Assembly (NCBI RefSeq): GCF_900110855.1
Contig: NZ_FOFA01000001.1
Location: 124,001-188,000 of the forward strand
Direction of reading: 5' to 3'
DNA: 64,000 bases
DNA from: Microlunatus flavus
GTDB taxonomy: Bacteria > Actinomycetota > Actinomycetes > Propionibacteriales > Propionibacteriaceae
Shown: piece by piece, positions 1 through 10,708 of the stretch
Layout of the letters: each line of letters opens with the position of its first letter
How positions within the stretch are numbered: position 1 is the first letter of the stretch
The notes under the pieces: generated by a model
What the model was told of the DNA's origin: nothing
Databases searched by the model: none
The model's input: the letters and a program-made list of their open reading frames with translations, nothing else
Made by a program: the position numbers and the translations under genes

Positions 1-410
1 CCGCCGACGTCCAGGACGGCGGCGACCGAGGGTTCGGTGAGGACGCGCAGCGGACGGCTCCGGAGCACGCGGCTCAGCCGCCGTGCACCCGTCACGGGGA
101 GCGCGCGGAGGGCGAGCGTGACCGGGCCGCCGAGGACGAGCAGCAGCGGGCCGAGCATCCCGAGCAGCAGGTGCCCGGCCATGTGGGCGGTCCAGCTCAT
201 CGTGGACGCCGTGGCCAGCGGTCCGCTCACCGCGGCCGTGGCGGTGAGGCAGCCGGCGGTCCAGGCCAGGCTGCGGGACAGCGGCCAGGAACGACCGCGG
301 CGGCGGCTGGCCACGACCGCGAGGGCGTACGCCGCGAGGGCCACGAGCCCGACGACCGGGCCGAGGACGGCGAGCAGGTCGACCGTGCCCGCGGGGTGCT
401 CGTGGGTCAC
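1..410 (-). CDS. CtaG-like cytochrome oxidase assembly membrane protein (C-terminal part outside window)
   Basis: This is the N-terminal 136 residues of a polytopic membrane protein that runs off the left edge. The visible part has a short periplasmic start (THEHPAGTVDLL), three hydrophobic segments and the motif SWTAHMAGHLLLGMLGP. That motif is typical of the CtaG_Bacsu family (caa3-type oxidase assembly factors, often fused to or near copper-import proteins). In that family the conserved histidines of the helix are thought to handle copper; this is family knowledge and not shown here. The GTG start at 410 overlaps the stop of the upstream DUF2243 gene by 4 bp (GTGA), so the two are translationally coupled. 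The neighbouring PepSY and His/Met-rich membrane genes fit a copper/oxidase context. The family call rests on a partial sequence. Confidence 0.7.
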   Translation of the reverse strand, partial: MTHEHPAGTVDLLAVLGPVVGLVALAAYALAVVASRRRGRSWPLSRSLAWTAGCLTATAAVSGPLATASTMSWTAHMAGHLLLGMLGPLLLVLGGPVTLALRALPVTGARRLSRVLRSRPLRVLTEPSVAAVLDVG

Positions 411-865
411 GCCGTCACGGCGGCGGGGCGTGCGCGGAGCGTCACCACGGCGCCGGCGAGGAGGAGGACGGCGGCCAGGACGTTCCAGGTGACGTCGTAG
501 GCGACGAGGTCGACGCCGTAGCGGATCTGGTGCAGGCCGAAGACCTTGTGCTGCACCAGGCCGTCGTAGAGCTGGAAGGCGCCCGCGCCGAGCAGGACGC
601 CCCCGACCCAGCGCCCCACCACGAGGGTGCGGCGCCGGCGGAGGTCGGCGAGCAGGAACAGCCCCGTCACGACGGCCACGAAGCCGAAGGCGTGGAAGAT
701 CCCGTCCGACACCAGCCCGGCGTCGGCGGTGGAACGGTCGTAGAAGTGGTGCCAGTGCAGGAGCTGGTGGAACACGGTCTCGTCGACGAAGGCGACCAGT
801 CCGAGCCCGGCCAGCCCCCCCGAGGCCGTGCTGCGCCCGGCCTGGCCGGACGGTCGTGCGGTCAC
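407..865 (-). CDS. DUF2243 family membrane protein
   Basis: A 152-residue integral membrane protein with about four transmembrane helices. It has the family hallmark of a His-rich loop after the first helix (VFHQLLHWHHFYD). A second conserved region ends in LHQIRYGVDLVAYD before the last helix. The function of DUF2243 is unknown; members are often found beside CtaG-like proteins and copper genes, as here. The GTG start at 865 has a strong ribosome site (AGGAGG, 7 nt upstream). The end overlaps the next gene by 4 bp, so the pair forms an operon. The histidines could bind a metal, which is inference. Confidence 0.8.
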   Translation of the reverse strand: MTARPSGQAGRSTASGGLAGLGLVAFVDETVFHQLLHWHHFYDRSTADAGLVSDGIFHAFGFVAVVTGLFLLADLRRRRTLVVGRWVGGVLLGAGAFQLYDGLVQHKVFGLHQIRYGVDLVAYDVTWNVLAAVLLLAGAVVTLRARPAAVTA

Positions 866-894
866 GAGCGGAACCTCCTGGTCGCGGTCGTCCC

Positions 895-900
895 TATGCT
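895..900 (+). promoter_or_regulatory. Candidate -10 element, leaderless start at 908
   Basis: TATGCT lies 7 nt before the GTG at 908, the spacing expected if transcription starts at the start codon. No convincing Shine-Dalgarno site precedes the GTG. The TATGCT also contains an ATG at 896 in the same frame, which is therefore less likely to be the real start. Confidence 0.5.
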
Positions 901-907
901 GTCGCAG

Positions 908-1543
908 GTGAGCGGACGGGCGGTGGGGCCGACGGCCGGCCGCGTCCGCCTCGCGCGCGCGACGCTGCTCGGCGGGCTCTCCCTGGTCCTCGCGAGCGGC
1001 GCGCACGTCGTCGGCGGCGGCACGCTGCCCGGCGCCGGCGTCCTCGCGGTCGCCACGGTCCTGCTCGGCCTCGCCGCGGCCGTAGTCACCGCCCACCGCT
1101 GCCGCTTCGTCGTGCTGGCCCTGCTGCTCGCCGGGCAGCAGGTGCTGCTCCACGCGCTGTTCAGCGTGGCCGGCGGCGCCGCCCACGTGCACCTGGCGGC
1201 CGGGCAGCACGGCCCCGGCCACGCGGCTGCGGTCCACGGCCTGGACCCCACGGCCCTGCACGCTCTCGGCGCACCCGCCATGGACATGGCGTCCCCGGGC
1301 TGGGCCATGGTGCTGGCGCACCTGGTCGCGACGCTCGCGACCGCCTGGCTGCTGGCCCGCGGCGAGGCGTGGCTGTGGCGGGCGGCGGACTCCGTCGCGG
1401 TCGCCGCCGGGCTGCGCTGTTCCCTCCGGCTCCGCCGCTCGGTCGCCGTCGTTCTCGTGGGCGCGGTGTCGTCGCGGCTGCGGCCCGACCCCTCCTGGCT
1501 CGTCGCCGGCCCCCGCGGACCCCCGGTGGTCGCCGCCGGCTGA
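908..1543 (+). CDS. Hypothetical His/Met-rich polytopic membrane protein
   Basis: A 211-residue protein with four or five hydrophobic segments. Between helices it carries a His-rich loop (HVHLAAGQHGPGHAAAVHG) followed by MDM, a composition often seen in copper-handling membrane proteins. I do not recognise a named family. It lies divergent from the DUF2243/CtaG-like pair and 85 bp before the PepSY gene on the same strand, so a shared role in copper or respiratory membrane biology is plausible. The start at GTG 908 is chosen because of the TATGCT box 7 nt upstream; ATG 896 is the alternative. The basic C-terminal 60 residues are probably cytoplasmic. Confidence 0.6.
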   Translation: MSGRAVGPTAGRVRLARATLLGGLSLVLASGAHVVGGGTLPGAGVLAVATVLLGLAAAVVTAHRCRFVVLALLLAGQQVLLHALFSVAGGAAHVHLAAGQHGPGHAAAVHGLDPTALHALGAPAMDMASPGWAMVLAHLVATLATAWLLARGEAWLWRAADSVAVAAGLRCSLRLRRSVAVVLVGAVSSRLRPDPSWLVAGPRGPPVVAAG

Positions 1544-1628
1544 GGCCGGCGTCCGACTGTCCTTCCTCGGTGAGCGCCGGCCCGCGTACGGGTGCGGCGT
1601 CGCCGTCCCGTCCTCCCGCGAGGTTTCG

Positions 1629-3110
1629 TTGACCGCTCCTGTCCTGACCCCCGTGCGCGCCCCTGCGCCCGCACCCGAACGTTCCCGGCGCAGCTCCTGG
1701 TTCGCGCCCTTCTGGCGCTGGCACTTCTACGCCGGCTTCCTCGTCGTCCCCGTCTTCGCGGTGCTCGCCGCGACCGGGTTGATCTACCTCTTCCGCTTCC
1801 AGCTCGAGCCCGCCCTGCACCCCTCGCTGATGCGCGTCGAACCCGCGCAGGACGGCTCCCTCATGCCGTACGCCGTCCAGCAGCAGCAGGTCGTCGAGCG
1901 GGTCGGGACCGACCCGGCGCTCGCCGGGGCGACCCTCGTCTCCGTCACCGAGCCCGCCGACCCGCGCTCGTCGACCCGCTTCAGCCTCTCGCTGCCCGAC
2001 GGTTCCACGCGCGACGTCTTCGTCGACCCGTACGACGCGCGCGTCCTGGGGTCGCTCGACCCGGACACGACGCTCAGCGGCACCGCCGTGCGGCTGCACG
2101 CGAACCTCATGACCGGCTGGGTCGGCGACGCCGTCATCGAGGTGGCCGTCTGCTGGGGCATCGTGCTGGCGCTCACCGGCTACCTGCTCTTCGTGCGGGG
2201 GTGGAAGGCCCGGCGACGGGTGCTGCGGCACGCGCGGACGGCGGCCGGCCGGCCCGGCGGCTCCACCCGGCTGCGCGACGCGCGGCTGCGCCAGCGGCAC
2301 GCCCTCGGCGGCGCGGTCCTCGGCGTGGCCCTGCTCGCGGTGCTCGTCACGGGGCTGCCGTGGACGGGCGTCTGGGGCGCGCAGGCGCAGCAGCTGGCCA
2401 CGCGCGGCGGCACCTCCTTCTGGTCCGACGACCCCGGTGCCGTGTCCAGCCCGACCTCGACGCTCGACGAGTCGCTCCCCCACAGCCACAGCCGCGACGT
2501 CCCGTGGGCTCTGGGCGGGACGGAGCGGCCCACCTCGGGCCCGGCGCCGTCGGAGGACGACGAGCGCACGGTCGCCAACGTCGACACGGCGGTCCTGGTC
2601 GCCGCCCGCGCCGGGCTCGCCCGCCCGCTCACCGTCGCGCTGCCCGAGACCGAGGACGGGGTGTTCTCGGTGATCGGCTACGCGTTCGGCGACCCGACGG
2701 CGGAGCGCACCGTGCACGTGGGCCGCTTCGGCGGCGAGGTGGTGTCGACGTACGGCTACGCGGACTACCCCGTGCTGGCGAAGGTCGTGGCGCACGGCAT
2801 CGCGCTGCACGAGGGGCGCCACCTCGGGACGGCGAACATGGTCGGCTCGGCCGCGCTGTGCGTGCTCGTGCTGTTCATGTGCGTCTCGGGCCCGCTGATG
2901 TGGTGGCGACGGCGGCCCAGGGACGGCACCCTCGGCGCCCCACGCGCCCGGCTGCCGCTGCGGACGACGCCCGCGCTCGTGGTCGCGCTGGTCGCGCTGG
3001 GGGTGTTCCTGCCGCTGTTCGGCGCGAGCCTGCTGCTGGTGCTGCTGGCCGACCACCTGGTGCTGCGCCGGGTGCCGGCGCTCAGCCGCTGGTTCGCGGT
3101 GCGACCGTGA
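1629..3110 (+). CDS. PepSY domain-containing membrane protein (PiuB/PepSY_TM type)
   Basis: A 493-residue protein of the PepSY-associated transmembrane family. The first membrane segment (WRWHFYAGFLVVPVFAVLAATG) begins about residue 28 and opens with the family's conserved W..H.Y.G pattern. A PepSY-like extracellular region follows, then a helix near residues 170-190, a second helix near 235-250, another extracellular PepSY region and a final helix pair with a conserved H.G motif (HEGRHLG). Family members are linked to metal, heme or siderophore reduction and uptake, and in Actinobacteria they often sit with copper genes. The TTG start at 1629 is supported by GAGG 5 nt upstream; GTG 1653 is a possible alternative. 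It fits the putative copper cluster at this end of the window. Confidence 0.8.
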   Translation: MTAPVLTPVRAPAPAPERSRRSSWFAPFWRWHFYAGFLVVPVFAVLAATGLIYLFRFQLEPALHPSLMRVEPAQDGSLMPYAVQQQQVVERVGTDPALAGATLVSVTEPADPRSSTRFSLSLPDGSTRDVFVDPYDARVLGSLDPDTTLSGTAVRLHANLMTGWVGDAVIEVAVCWGIVLALTGYLLFVRGWKARRRVLRHARTAAGRPGGSTRLRDARLRQRHALGGAVLGVALLAVLVTGLPWTGVWGAQAQQLATRGGTSFWSDDPGAVSSPTSTLDESLPHSHSRDVPWALGGTERPTSGPAPSEDDERTVANVDTAVLVAARAGLARPLTVALPETEDGVFSVIGYAFGDPTAERTVHVGRFGGEVVSTYGYADYPVLAKVVAHGIALHEGRHLGTANMVGSAALCVLVLFMCVSGPLMWWRRRPRDGTLGAPRARLPLRTTPALVVALVALGVFLPLFGASLLLVLLADHLVLRRVPALSRWFAVRP

Positions 3111-3138
3111 GGGCTCGGTCAGAGCTCAGGAGCGGGGC

Positions 3139-3366
3139 CTAGCCGGTCTCGTAGTACGAGCCCTTGAGGTAGGCGTCGACCGCCTTCTCCGTGACGCGAA
3201 AGCTGCGGCCGAACCGGACGGCCTCCAGCTCGCCGCCGTGGATGAGGCGGTAGACGCTCATCTTCGACACGCGCATCAGCGCCGCCACCTCGGCGACGGT
3301 GAGGAAATTGACGTTCGACAGGTCTCCGCCGATCGGCCTGACGCCACCGGGGGTCGGGTCCACCAT
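3139..3366 (-). CDS. Small helix-turn-helix (excisionase/BldC-like) DNA-binding protein
   Basis: A 75-residue protein made almost entirely of one MerR-like winged helix: FLTVAEVAALMRVSKMSVYRLIHGG, then a wing with RFGRSFRV and a short helix ending in a TyrTyr-rich tail. It matches the compact actinobacterial HTH_17 proteins that sit near proC (Rv0500A position in mycobacteria, from memory). It probably acts as a transcription regulator. The chosen ATG has only a weak ribosome site. The tiny ribosomal-protein gene bS22 that often follows this gene in other Actinobacteria is not present in the 28 bp before the convergent PepSY stop. Confidence 0.8.
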   Translation of the reverse strand: MVDPTPGGVRPIGGDLSNVNFLTVAEVAALMRVSKMSVYRLIHGGELEAVRFGRSFRVTEKAVDAYLKGSYYETG

Positions 3367-3628
3367 GCTCGTGCGCTCGTTTCTGTGCCGTCGGCGCCGG
3401 GCTTCCCCTCCGGCGTCACGCGAGCACTGGTGTGAGAGTAGTGGTAAGCGAGGCTCCTGGGATAGGCACTTCACAGGAAAATCTTGGAACACGCCGAACC
3501 CGGTGCTTGACCCATCAGAAGCGCGAGTTCTCTGAGGCGCAGCCTGCGCCGCGCGCCCGTACCCGTGCGCGCGCCCGGGTGCGCCGCCCGTGCCCGCGGG
3601 CGCTAATAGGGGCTCGGGCTCCCTGCAC
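3367..3628. other. Intergenic region upstream of the HTH gene
   Basis: This 262-bp gap is less GC-rich than its surroundings around 3435-3500. It has a weak minus-strand -10-like TACTCT at 3435-3440 but no good -35. From 3545 to 3600 it is almost pure G+C with overlapping short inverted repeats (GCGCGC arms) just past the acuC stop, which may end transcription of acuC. No coding sequence or known RNA was recognised. Confidence 0.4.
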
Positions 3629-4795
3629 CTAGAAGCCGGGGTCGATGCCCAGCTCGGGGAACACGGCGCGCCGGGTGGCCATGATCGCCTGGTCGAGCCG
3701 GCTGTCCGGCGAGAAGCCGCCGTCGAAGTCGCGGTAGGAGACCTCGACGCCGTCGCCCATCGTCAGCGGCGCGTACTCGCCGACCTTGTCGCGCCAGGAC
3801 TGCGGGGTCGGGGTCTCCGGGTCGAGCGGCTCGCCGCCGACGATCGCCAGCAGGTGGGTCCACGCCCGCGGGACGATGTGCAGCACCGCGTACCCGCCGC
3901 CGCCGGTGGAGACCCAGCGGCCCTCGCAGAGCTCGTCGGCCAGGTCGGCGAGGGCGAGGTACGACGCCCGCTGCCCGTCGACCGTGAGGTCGAGGTCGGC
4001 GAGCGGGTCGTGGGCGTGCGAGTCGCAGCCGTGCTGGGTGACGAGCACCTGCGGGCGGTGCGCCGCGAGGACCTGCGGCACGATCGCGTGGAAGGCCCGC
4101 AGCCAGCCGGAGTCGTTGGTGCCCGGCGGGAGGGCGACGTTGACGGCGCTGCCCAGGGCGCCCGGACCACCGATCTCGGTCGGGAAGCCCGTGCCCGGGA
4201 ACAGGCAGGCCGGCGTCTCGTGCAGGCTGACCGTCATCACGCGCGGGTCGTCCCAGAAGACCGTCTGCACCCCGTCGCCGTGGTGAACGTCGACGTCGAC
4301 GTACGCCACGCGCTCGACGCCGTGGTCGAGCAGCCAGCGGATGCCGACCGCGACGTCGTTGTAGACGCAGAAGCCGCTCGTCTTGTCGGGCATGGCGTGG
4401 TGCAGCCCGCCGGCGATGTTGCTCGCCCGGAGCACGCCGCCCTCCCAGACCTGGCGAGCCGCCTCGACGGTCGCCGTGACGACCTGCGAGGACACCTCGT
4501 GCATGCCCGGGAAGACCGGGTTGTCGGTCGTCCCGAGCCCGTGCTCGGGGTCGGGCTGGCAGCGTCGGACCGCCTCGATGTAGGCGGGGGTGTGCACGGT
4601 CGCCAGCAGGGCGTCGTCCGCAGGTGGCGGCGCCACCACGTCGAGGTGGTCGAGGACGCCGAGCGAGCGGGCCAGCCCGACCGCCTCCTCGACACGGCCC
4701 GGCGACATGGCGTGGTCCTTGCCGAAGTCGTAGCCGGTCAGCGCGTCGGAGTAGACGAGGACGGGGGTGCCCGGGCGTCCGGCGCCGTCGGTCAC
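3629..4795 (-). CDS. acuC: Acetoin utilization protein AcuC / class I histone deacetylase family
   Basis: A 388-residue arginase/deacetylase-fold protein. Visible active-site features are the His pair in GGLHHAMP (about 132-133), the zinc-binding stretch VDVDVHHGDG (about 166-175) and the later GGGGYAV loop. The family removes acyl groups from lysines; AcuC in Bacillus deacetylates acetyl-CoA synthetase, but the substrate here is unknown. The start is GTG, overlapping the proC stop by 4 bp (GTGA), so the asd-proC-acuC run reads as one operon. Length and motifs are normal for the family. Confidence 0.9.
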   Translation of the reverse strand: MTDGAGRPGTPVLVYSDALTGYDFGKDHAMSPGRVEEAVGLARSLGVLDHLDVVAPPPADDALLATVHTPAYIEAVRRCQPDPEHGLGTTDNPVFPGMHEVSSQVVTATVEAARQVWEGGVLRASNIAGGLHHAMPDKTSGFCVYNDVAVGIRWLLDHGVERVAYVDVDVHHGDGVQTVFWDDPRVMTVSLHETPACLFPGTGFPTEIGGPGALGSAVNVALPPGTNDSGWLRAFHAIVPQVLAAHRPQVLVTQHGCDSHAHDPLADLDLTVDGQRASYLALADLADELCEGRWVSTGGGGYAVLHIVPRAWTHLLAIVGGEPLDPETPTPQSWRDKVGEYAPLTMGDGVEVSYRDFDGGFSPDSRLDQAIMATRRAVFPELGIDPGF

Positions 4796-5649
4796 GCGCC
4801 CGTCCGCTGCTGACGGGCGGAGGCGGCGAGGGCCTGGCTGCGGTCGCGCGCCGCCTCCATCGCGGTGAGGAACGCGGCGCGCACCTTGTGGTCCTCGAGC
4901 TCGCGCAGGGCCGCGGCCGTCGTGCCGCCCGGGGAGGTGACGCGCTCGCGCAGGATCGCCGGGTGCTCACCGCTCTCGCGGAGCAGCTTGGCCGAGCCGA
5001 GCATGGTCTGCACGACGAGCTCGGTGCTGACGTCGCGCGGCAGCCCGAGGTGCACCCCGGCCTCGATCATGGCCTCGACGACGAAGAAGAGGTACGCCGG
5101 CCCGGAGCCGGAGATCGCCGTCACGGCGTCGAGGTAGCGCTCGGGGACCACGGCGACCCGACCGGTCGCGGAGAGGATGTCGCGCACCCGGTCGAGGTGG
5201 TCGGTCGTCGCCGACGAACCGGCGCTGATCGCGGCCATGCCCTCGTCGACCTGCGCCGGCGTGTTCGGCATGACGCGCACGACGGGCTGGCCCGACGGCA
5301 GGCCGCCCTCCAGCGTCTCGGTGTCGACGCCCGCCGCCATCGACACCACGAGCGTCGACGGCGCGAGGGCCGGCGCGATGTCGGCCAGGAGGCCGCTCAT
5401 GTCCTGCGGCTTGACGACGAGGAGCACGGTCTCCGCGCCGCGCACGGCCTCGACGTTGGAGGTCATCGTGATGCCGTACGCCGCCTCGAGCTCGGCGGCC
5501 CGCTCCGGGCGCCGGTCGGTGGCGACGACGGACCCCGGCTCCCAGCCGGCACGGATGAGGCCGGAGAGGACGGTCTCACCCATCACCCCGGCGCCCAGCA
5601 GGGCCAGTCGGCGTACCGGAGGCGACGCGTCGGTCACGGGGGCGCTCAC
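4792..5649 (-). CDS. proC: Pyrroline-5-carboxylate reductase
   Basis: Catalyses the last step of proline synthesis, NAD(P)H-dependent reduction of pyrroline-5-carboxylate. The 285-residue protein has an N-terminal Rossmann motif (LLGAGVMGE), the VVKPQ loop, RVMPNTPA, and the C-terminal dimerisation signatures ISGSGPAY and VTSPGGTT. The start is a GTG 2 bp before the asd stop, and the 3' end overlaps acuC by 4 bp. Length is as expected. Cytoplasmic enzyme, confidently assigned. Confidence 0.96.
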   Translation of the reverse strand: MSAPVTDASPPVRRLALLGAGVMGETVLSGLIRAGWEPGSVVATDRRPERAAELEAAYGITMTSNVEAVRGAETVLLVVKPQDMSGLLADIAPALAPSTLVVSMAAGVDTETLEGGLPSGQPVVRVMPNTPAQVDEGMAAISAGSSATTDHLDRVRDILSATGRVAVVPERYLDAVTAISGSGPAYLFFVVEAMIEAGVHLGLPRDVSTELVVQTMLGSAKLLRESGEHPAILRERVTSPGGTTAAALRELEDHKVRAAFLTAMEAARDRSQALAASARQQRTGA

Positions 5650-5650
5650 G

Positions 5651-8306
<2,656 letters not shown>

Positions 8307-8310
<4 letters not shown>

Positions 8311-9170
8311 CGCTCCTGCGCGCTGCCGCTCGCGTCCACCGCGAACGACCGCGATCCCGCGGCCAGGTGGGACCTGGTGAACTCCAACGCCTCGGCCAGC
8401 TCGGACTCGCGCTTGCTGCGCGAACCGCTCTTGCGCGAGTTGACCTCGAGCACGACGTGGCCGTCGAAGCCGTTCTCCGCCACCCAGGTCAGGGTCTCCC
8501 CCGCCCGCTGGTCGCCGTAGCCGGGCATCAGGTGCTCGTCCTTGCGCGACCCGGTTCCGTCGGTCAGGTGGATGTGCCGCAGCCGGTCGCCCCACGACTT
8601 CGCGAGGTCGATCGACTGCTGCAGCGCCGTCGAGGCGTGCGAGAAGTCGAGGGTCAGGTGCTCGTACGCCAGCTCCGTGGGGTCCCAGCCGGGCACGTAC
8701 GCCTTGACCTCGCGGCCCGGCGTGCGCCAGGGGTACATGTTCTCGACGCAGAAGGTGACGTCGTACTCGCGGTTGAGCCGCTCGATCCCGGCGACGAACC
8801 CGCGGGCGTACTCCGGCTGCCAGCGGAACGGCGGGTGCACGACGACGACGTCGGCGCCGAGCCGGATCGCGGCCTCGGCGGAGCGGTCGAGCTTGGCCCA
8901 CGGGTCGGTCCCCCACACGCGCTGGCTGATCAGCAGGCAGGGCGCGTGCACGGCGAGCACCGGGACGCCGTGGTAGTCCCGCAGCTTCTCCACCGCGTCG
9001 ATGTCGGCGGCGACCGCGTCGATGCCGACCATCAGCTCGACGCCGTCGTAGCCGAGCTTGCGGGCGAGCTCGAAGCCGCTGGAGGTGCCCTCGGGGTAGA
9101 CCGAGGAGGTGGAGAGCGCCACCTTCGGCGGGCCGGGGACGTGCTGGCCCGAGGCGTCAGACGCTGTCAC
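8307..9170 (-). CDS. Sugar phosphate isomerase/epimerase-like TIM-barrel protein
   Basis: A 287-residue protein of the xylose-isomerase-like TIM-barrel superfamily (AP_endonuc_2). Likely metal ligands are seen in order: the Glu of GVELMV, VVHPPF, the Glu of CVENMY, the Asp-His pair of LDFSHAS, HIHLTDG, and the Glu of VVLEVNS. Such proteins isomerise or epimerise sugars or cut abasic DNA; the substrate here is unknown. A gene of this kind near proC is common in Actinobacteria. The GTG start at 9170 has TAGTCT 6 nt upstream, indicating a leaderless message. Confidence 0.8.
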
Positions 9171-9176
9171 CCTGCG

Positions 9177-9182
9177 AGACTA
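9177..9182 (-). promoter_or_regulatory. Candidate -10 element for the TIM-barrel gene
   Basis: TAGTCT on the minus strand, 6 nt before the GTG at 9170. Confidence 0.5.
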
Positions 9183-9212
9183 CGCTGACCCGATGCTCGA
9201 GGTGCTGGCCTG

Positions 9213-10013
9213 ATGCCGGAGGTGAGCGTCGGTTTCCCGCGGGCGTGGACGGAGTTCGCCGACCCCGGTGACCCCGACCAGGTGTTCCGCTGCGACCTGA
9301 CGTGGCTGACCTCGCGCTGGACCTGCATCTTCGGCCGCGGCTGCCCGGGCATCTACGCCGACCGGCCCGACGACGGCTGCTGCACCCTCGGCGCCCACTT
9401 CGCCGACGAGGAGGACGAGCAGCGGGTGGCCGAGGCCGCCGACGCGCTGACCGCCGAGCAGTGGCAGCTGCGCGACGTCGGGCTGCGCGACGGCTGGGTC
9501 GAGCTGGAGGACACCACCGGGCTCCCGGCCGGCACCGAACCCGCCCGCAAGACGCGCGTGCACGACGGGGCGTGCGTGTTCCTGAACCGTCCGGGCTTCG
9601 CCGGCGGCACGGGCTGCGCGCTCCACAAGCTGGCCCTCGACGTCGGCCTGCCGCTCACCGAGACCAAGCCCGACGTCTGCTGGCAGCTGCCGCAGCGCCG
9701 CCAGTACCGCAACGTCACCCGCACCGACGACACGACCTACCTCGAGATCAGCATCGGCGAGTACGGCCGCGACGGCTGGGGCCCCGGCGGCCACGACCTC
9801 GACTGGTACTGCTCCTCCAGCACCGAGGCCCATGTGGCGGACGAGCCGGTCTACCGCACCAACGCCGTCGAGCTGCGCGCGCTGATGGGCGACGATGCGT
9901 ACGCGGTGCTGGTGGGGCTGTGCGAGGAGTTCGAGACGCGGCGCGGGCGTCGCCTCGCCCACCCCGCGGACCCGGTTCGGGCCGGGAGCGGGCCGGAGGC
10001 GAGACTGGTTTGA
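9213..10013 (+). CDS. Conserved cysteine-rich protein of unknown function
   Basis: A 266-residue soluble protein with ten cysteines (about residues 27, 38, 44, 56, 57, 121, 135, 156, 200 and 237). They cluster in an N-terminal CDLTW...CIFGRGCPG...GCC region and a later GACVFL...GTGCALHKL region. The spacing recalls YkgJ/DUF3109-type metal- or Fe-S-binding proteins, but I cannot confirm the family. The ATG is preceded by GAGGTG at a good distance. The stop codon touches the first possible ATG of the VOC gene (TGATG), so the two may be co-translated. The function cannot be deduced. Confidence 0.7.
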   Translation: MPEVSVGFPRAWTEFADPGDPDQVFRCDLTWLTSRWTCIFGRGCPGIYADRPDDGCCTLGAHFADEEDEQRVAEAADALTAEQWQLRDVGLRDGWVELEDTTGLPAGTEPARKTRVHDGACVFLNRPGFAGGTGCALHKLALDVGLPLTETKPDVCWQLPQRRQYRNVTRTDDTTYLEISIGEYGRDGWGPGGHDLDWYCSSSTEAHVADEPVYRTNAVELRALMGDDAYAVLVGLCEEFETRRGRRLAHPADPVRAGSGPEARLV

Positions 10014-10039
10014 TGCAGGGGACGACGCAGGGGACGCGG

Positions 10040-10675
10040 ATGCAGCTGGACCACCTGGCCTTCGCCGCCGGGCCGGAGGGCCTCGACGAGACCACGCGGC
10101 GGCTCGGCGGACAGCTCGGCGCCCGCTTCGTCGAGGGCGGTTTCCACCCGCGCTTCGGCACCCGCAACCGGATCCTGCCCCTGGCCGGCGGGCAGTACCT
10201 CGAGGTCGTGGAGGTGCTCGACCACCCGGCCGCGGAGAAGGCGCCCTTCGGGCAGGCGGTCCGCGCGCGCTCCGAGGACGGCGGCGGTTGGCTCGGCTGG
10301 GTCGTGTCGGTCGACGACCTCGGGCCCTTCGAGCAGCGGCTCGGCCGCACGGCGGTCGACGGCAGCCGGTTCACCCCCGAGGGGCACCAGCTGAGGTGGC
10401 GCCAGCTCGGCGTCAAGGGGCTGCAGAGCGACCCGCAGCTGCCGTTCTTCGTGCAGTGGCTGAGCGACCCCGGGCAGCACCCGTCCGCCGGCGGCGGCGA
10501 GGTGGCCCTGTCCAAGCTGGAGATCGCGGGCGACCACGACCGCGTCGACGAGTGGCTCGGCGGCAAGGCCAACCTGGTGCTCGACCAGCTCGACATCGAG
10601 TGGGTCGCGCCGAACGGTCAGCCGGGCGTGGTGGCCGCCGTGTTCACCACGCCGAACGGCCTCGTCCGGGTCTGA
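10040..10675 (+). CDS. VOC (glyoxalase-like) family protein
   Basis: A 211-residue protein opening with LDHLAFA, the typical first strand of a vicinal-oxygen-chelate domain (Glyoxalase_3 type). Further family patterns are GFHPRFGTRNRIL and GGQYLEVVEV, the latter with the metal-type Glu. The rest holds a second, more divergent module. Substrate unknown. ATG 10040 is preferred because the domain begins immediately. ATG 10013, which overlaps the previous stop, would add nine residues and would couple translation. Confidence 0.8.
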   Translation: MQLDHLAFAAGPEGLDETTRRLGGQLGARFVEGGFHPRFGTRNRILPLAGGQYLEVVEVLDHPAAEKAPFGQAVRARSEDGGGWLGWVVSVDDLGPFEQRLGRTAVDGSRFTPEGHQLRWRQLGVKGLQSDPQLPFFVQWLSDPGQHPSAGGGEVALSKLEIAGDHDRVDEWLGGKANLVLDQLDIEWVAPNGQPGVVAAVFTTPNGLVRV

Positions 10676-10708
10676 CGCCCGACCCCCTCCGACGCCGGAA
10701 AGCACCTG

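Noticed and set aside
3111-3138. bS22 (AURKAIP1-like) ribosomal protein gene next to the HTH gene
   Set aside because: The expected place holds 28 bp only, and no Lys/Arg-rich short frame of this type was found nearby.
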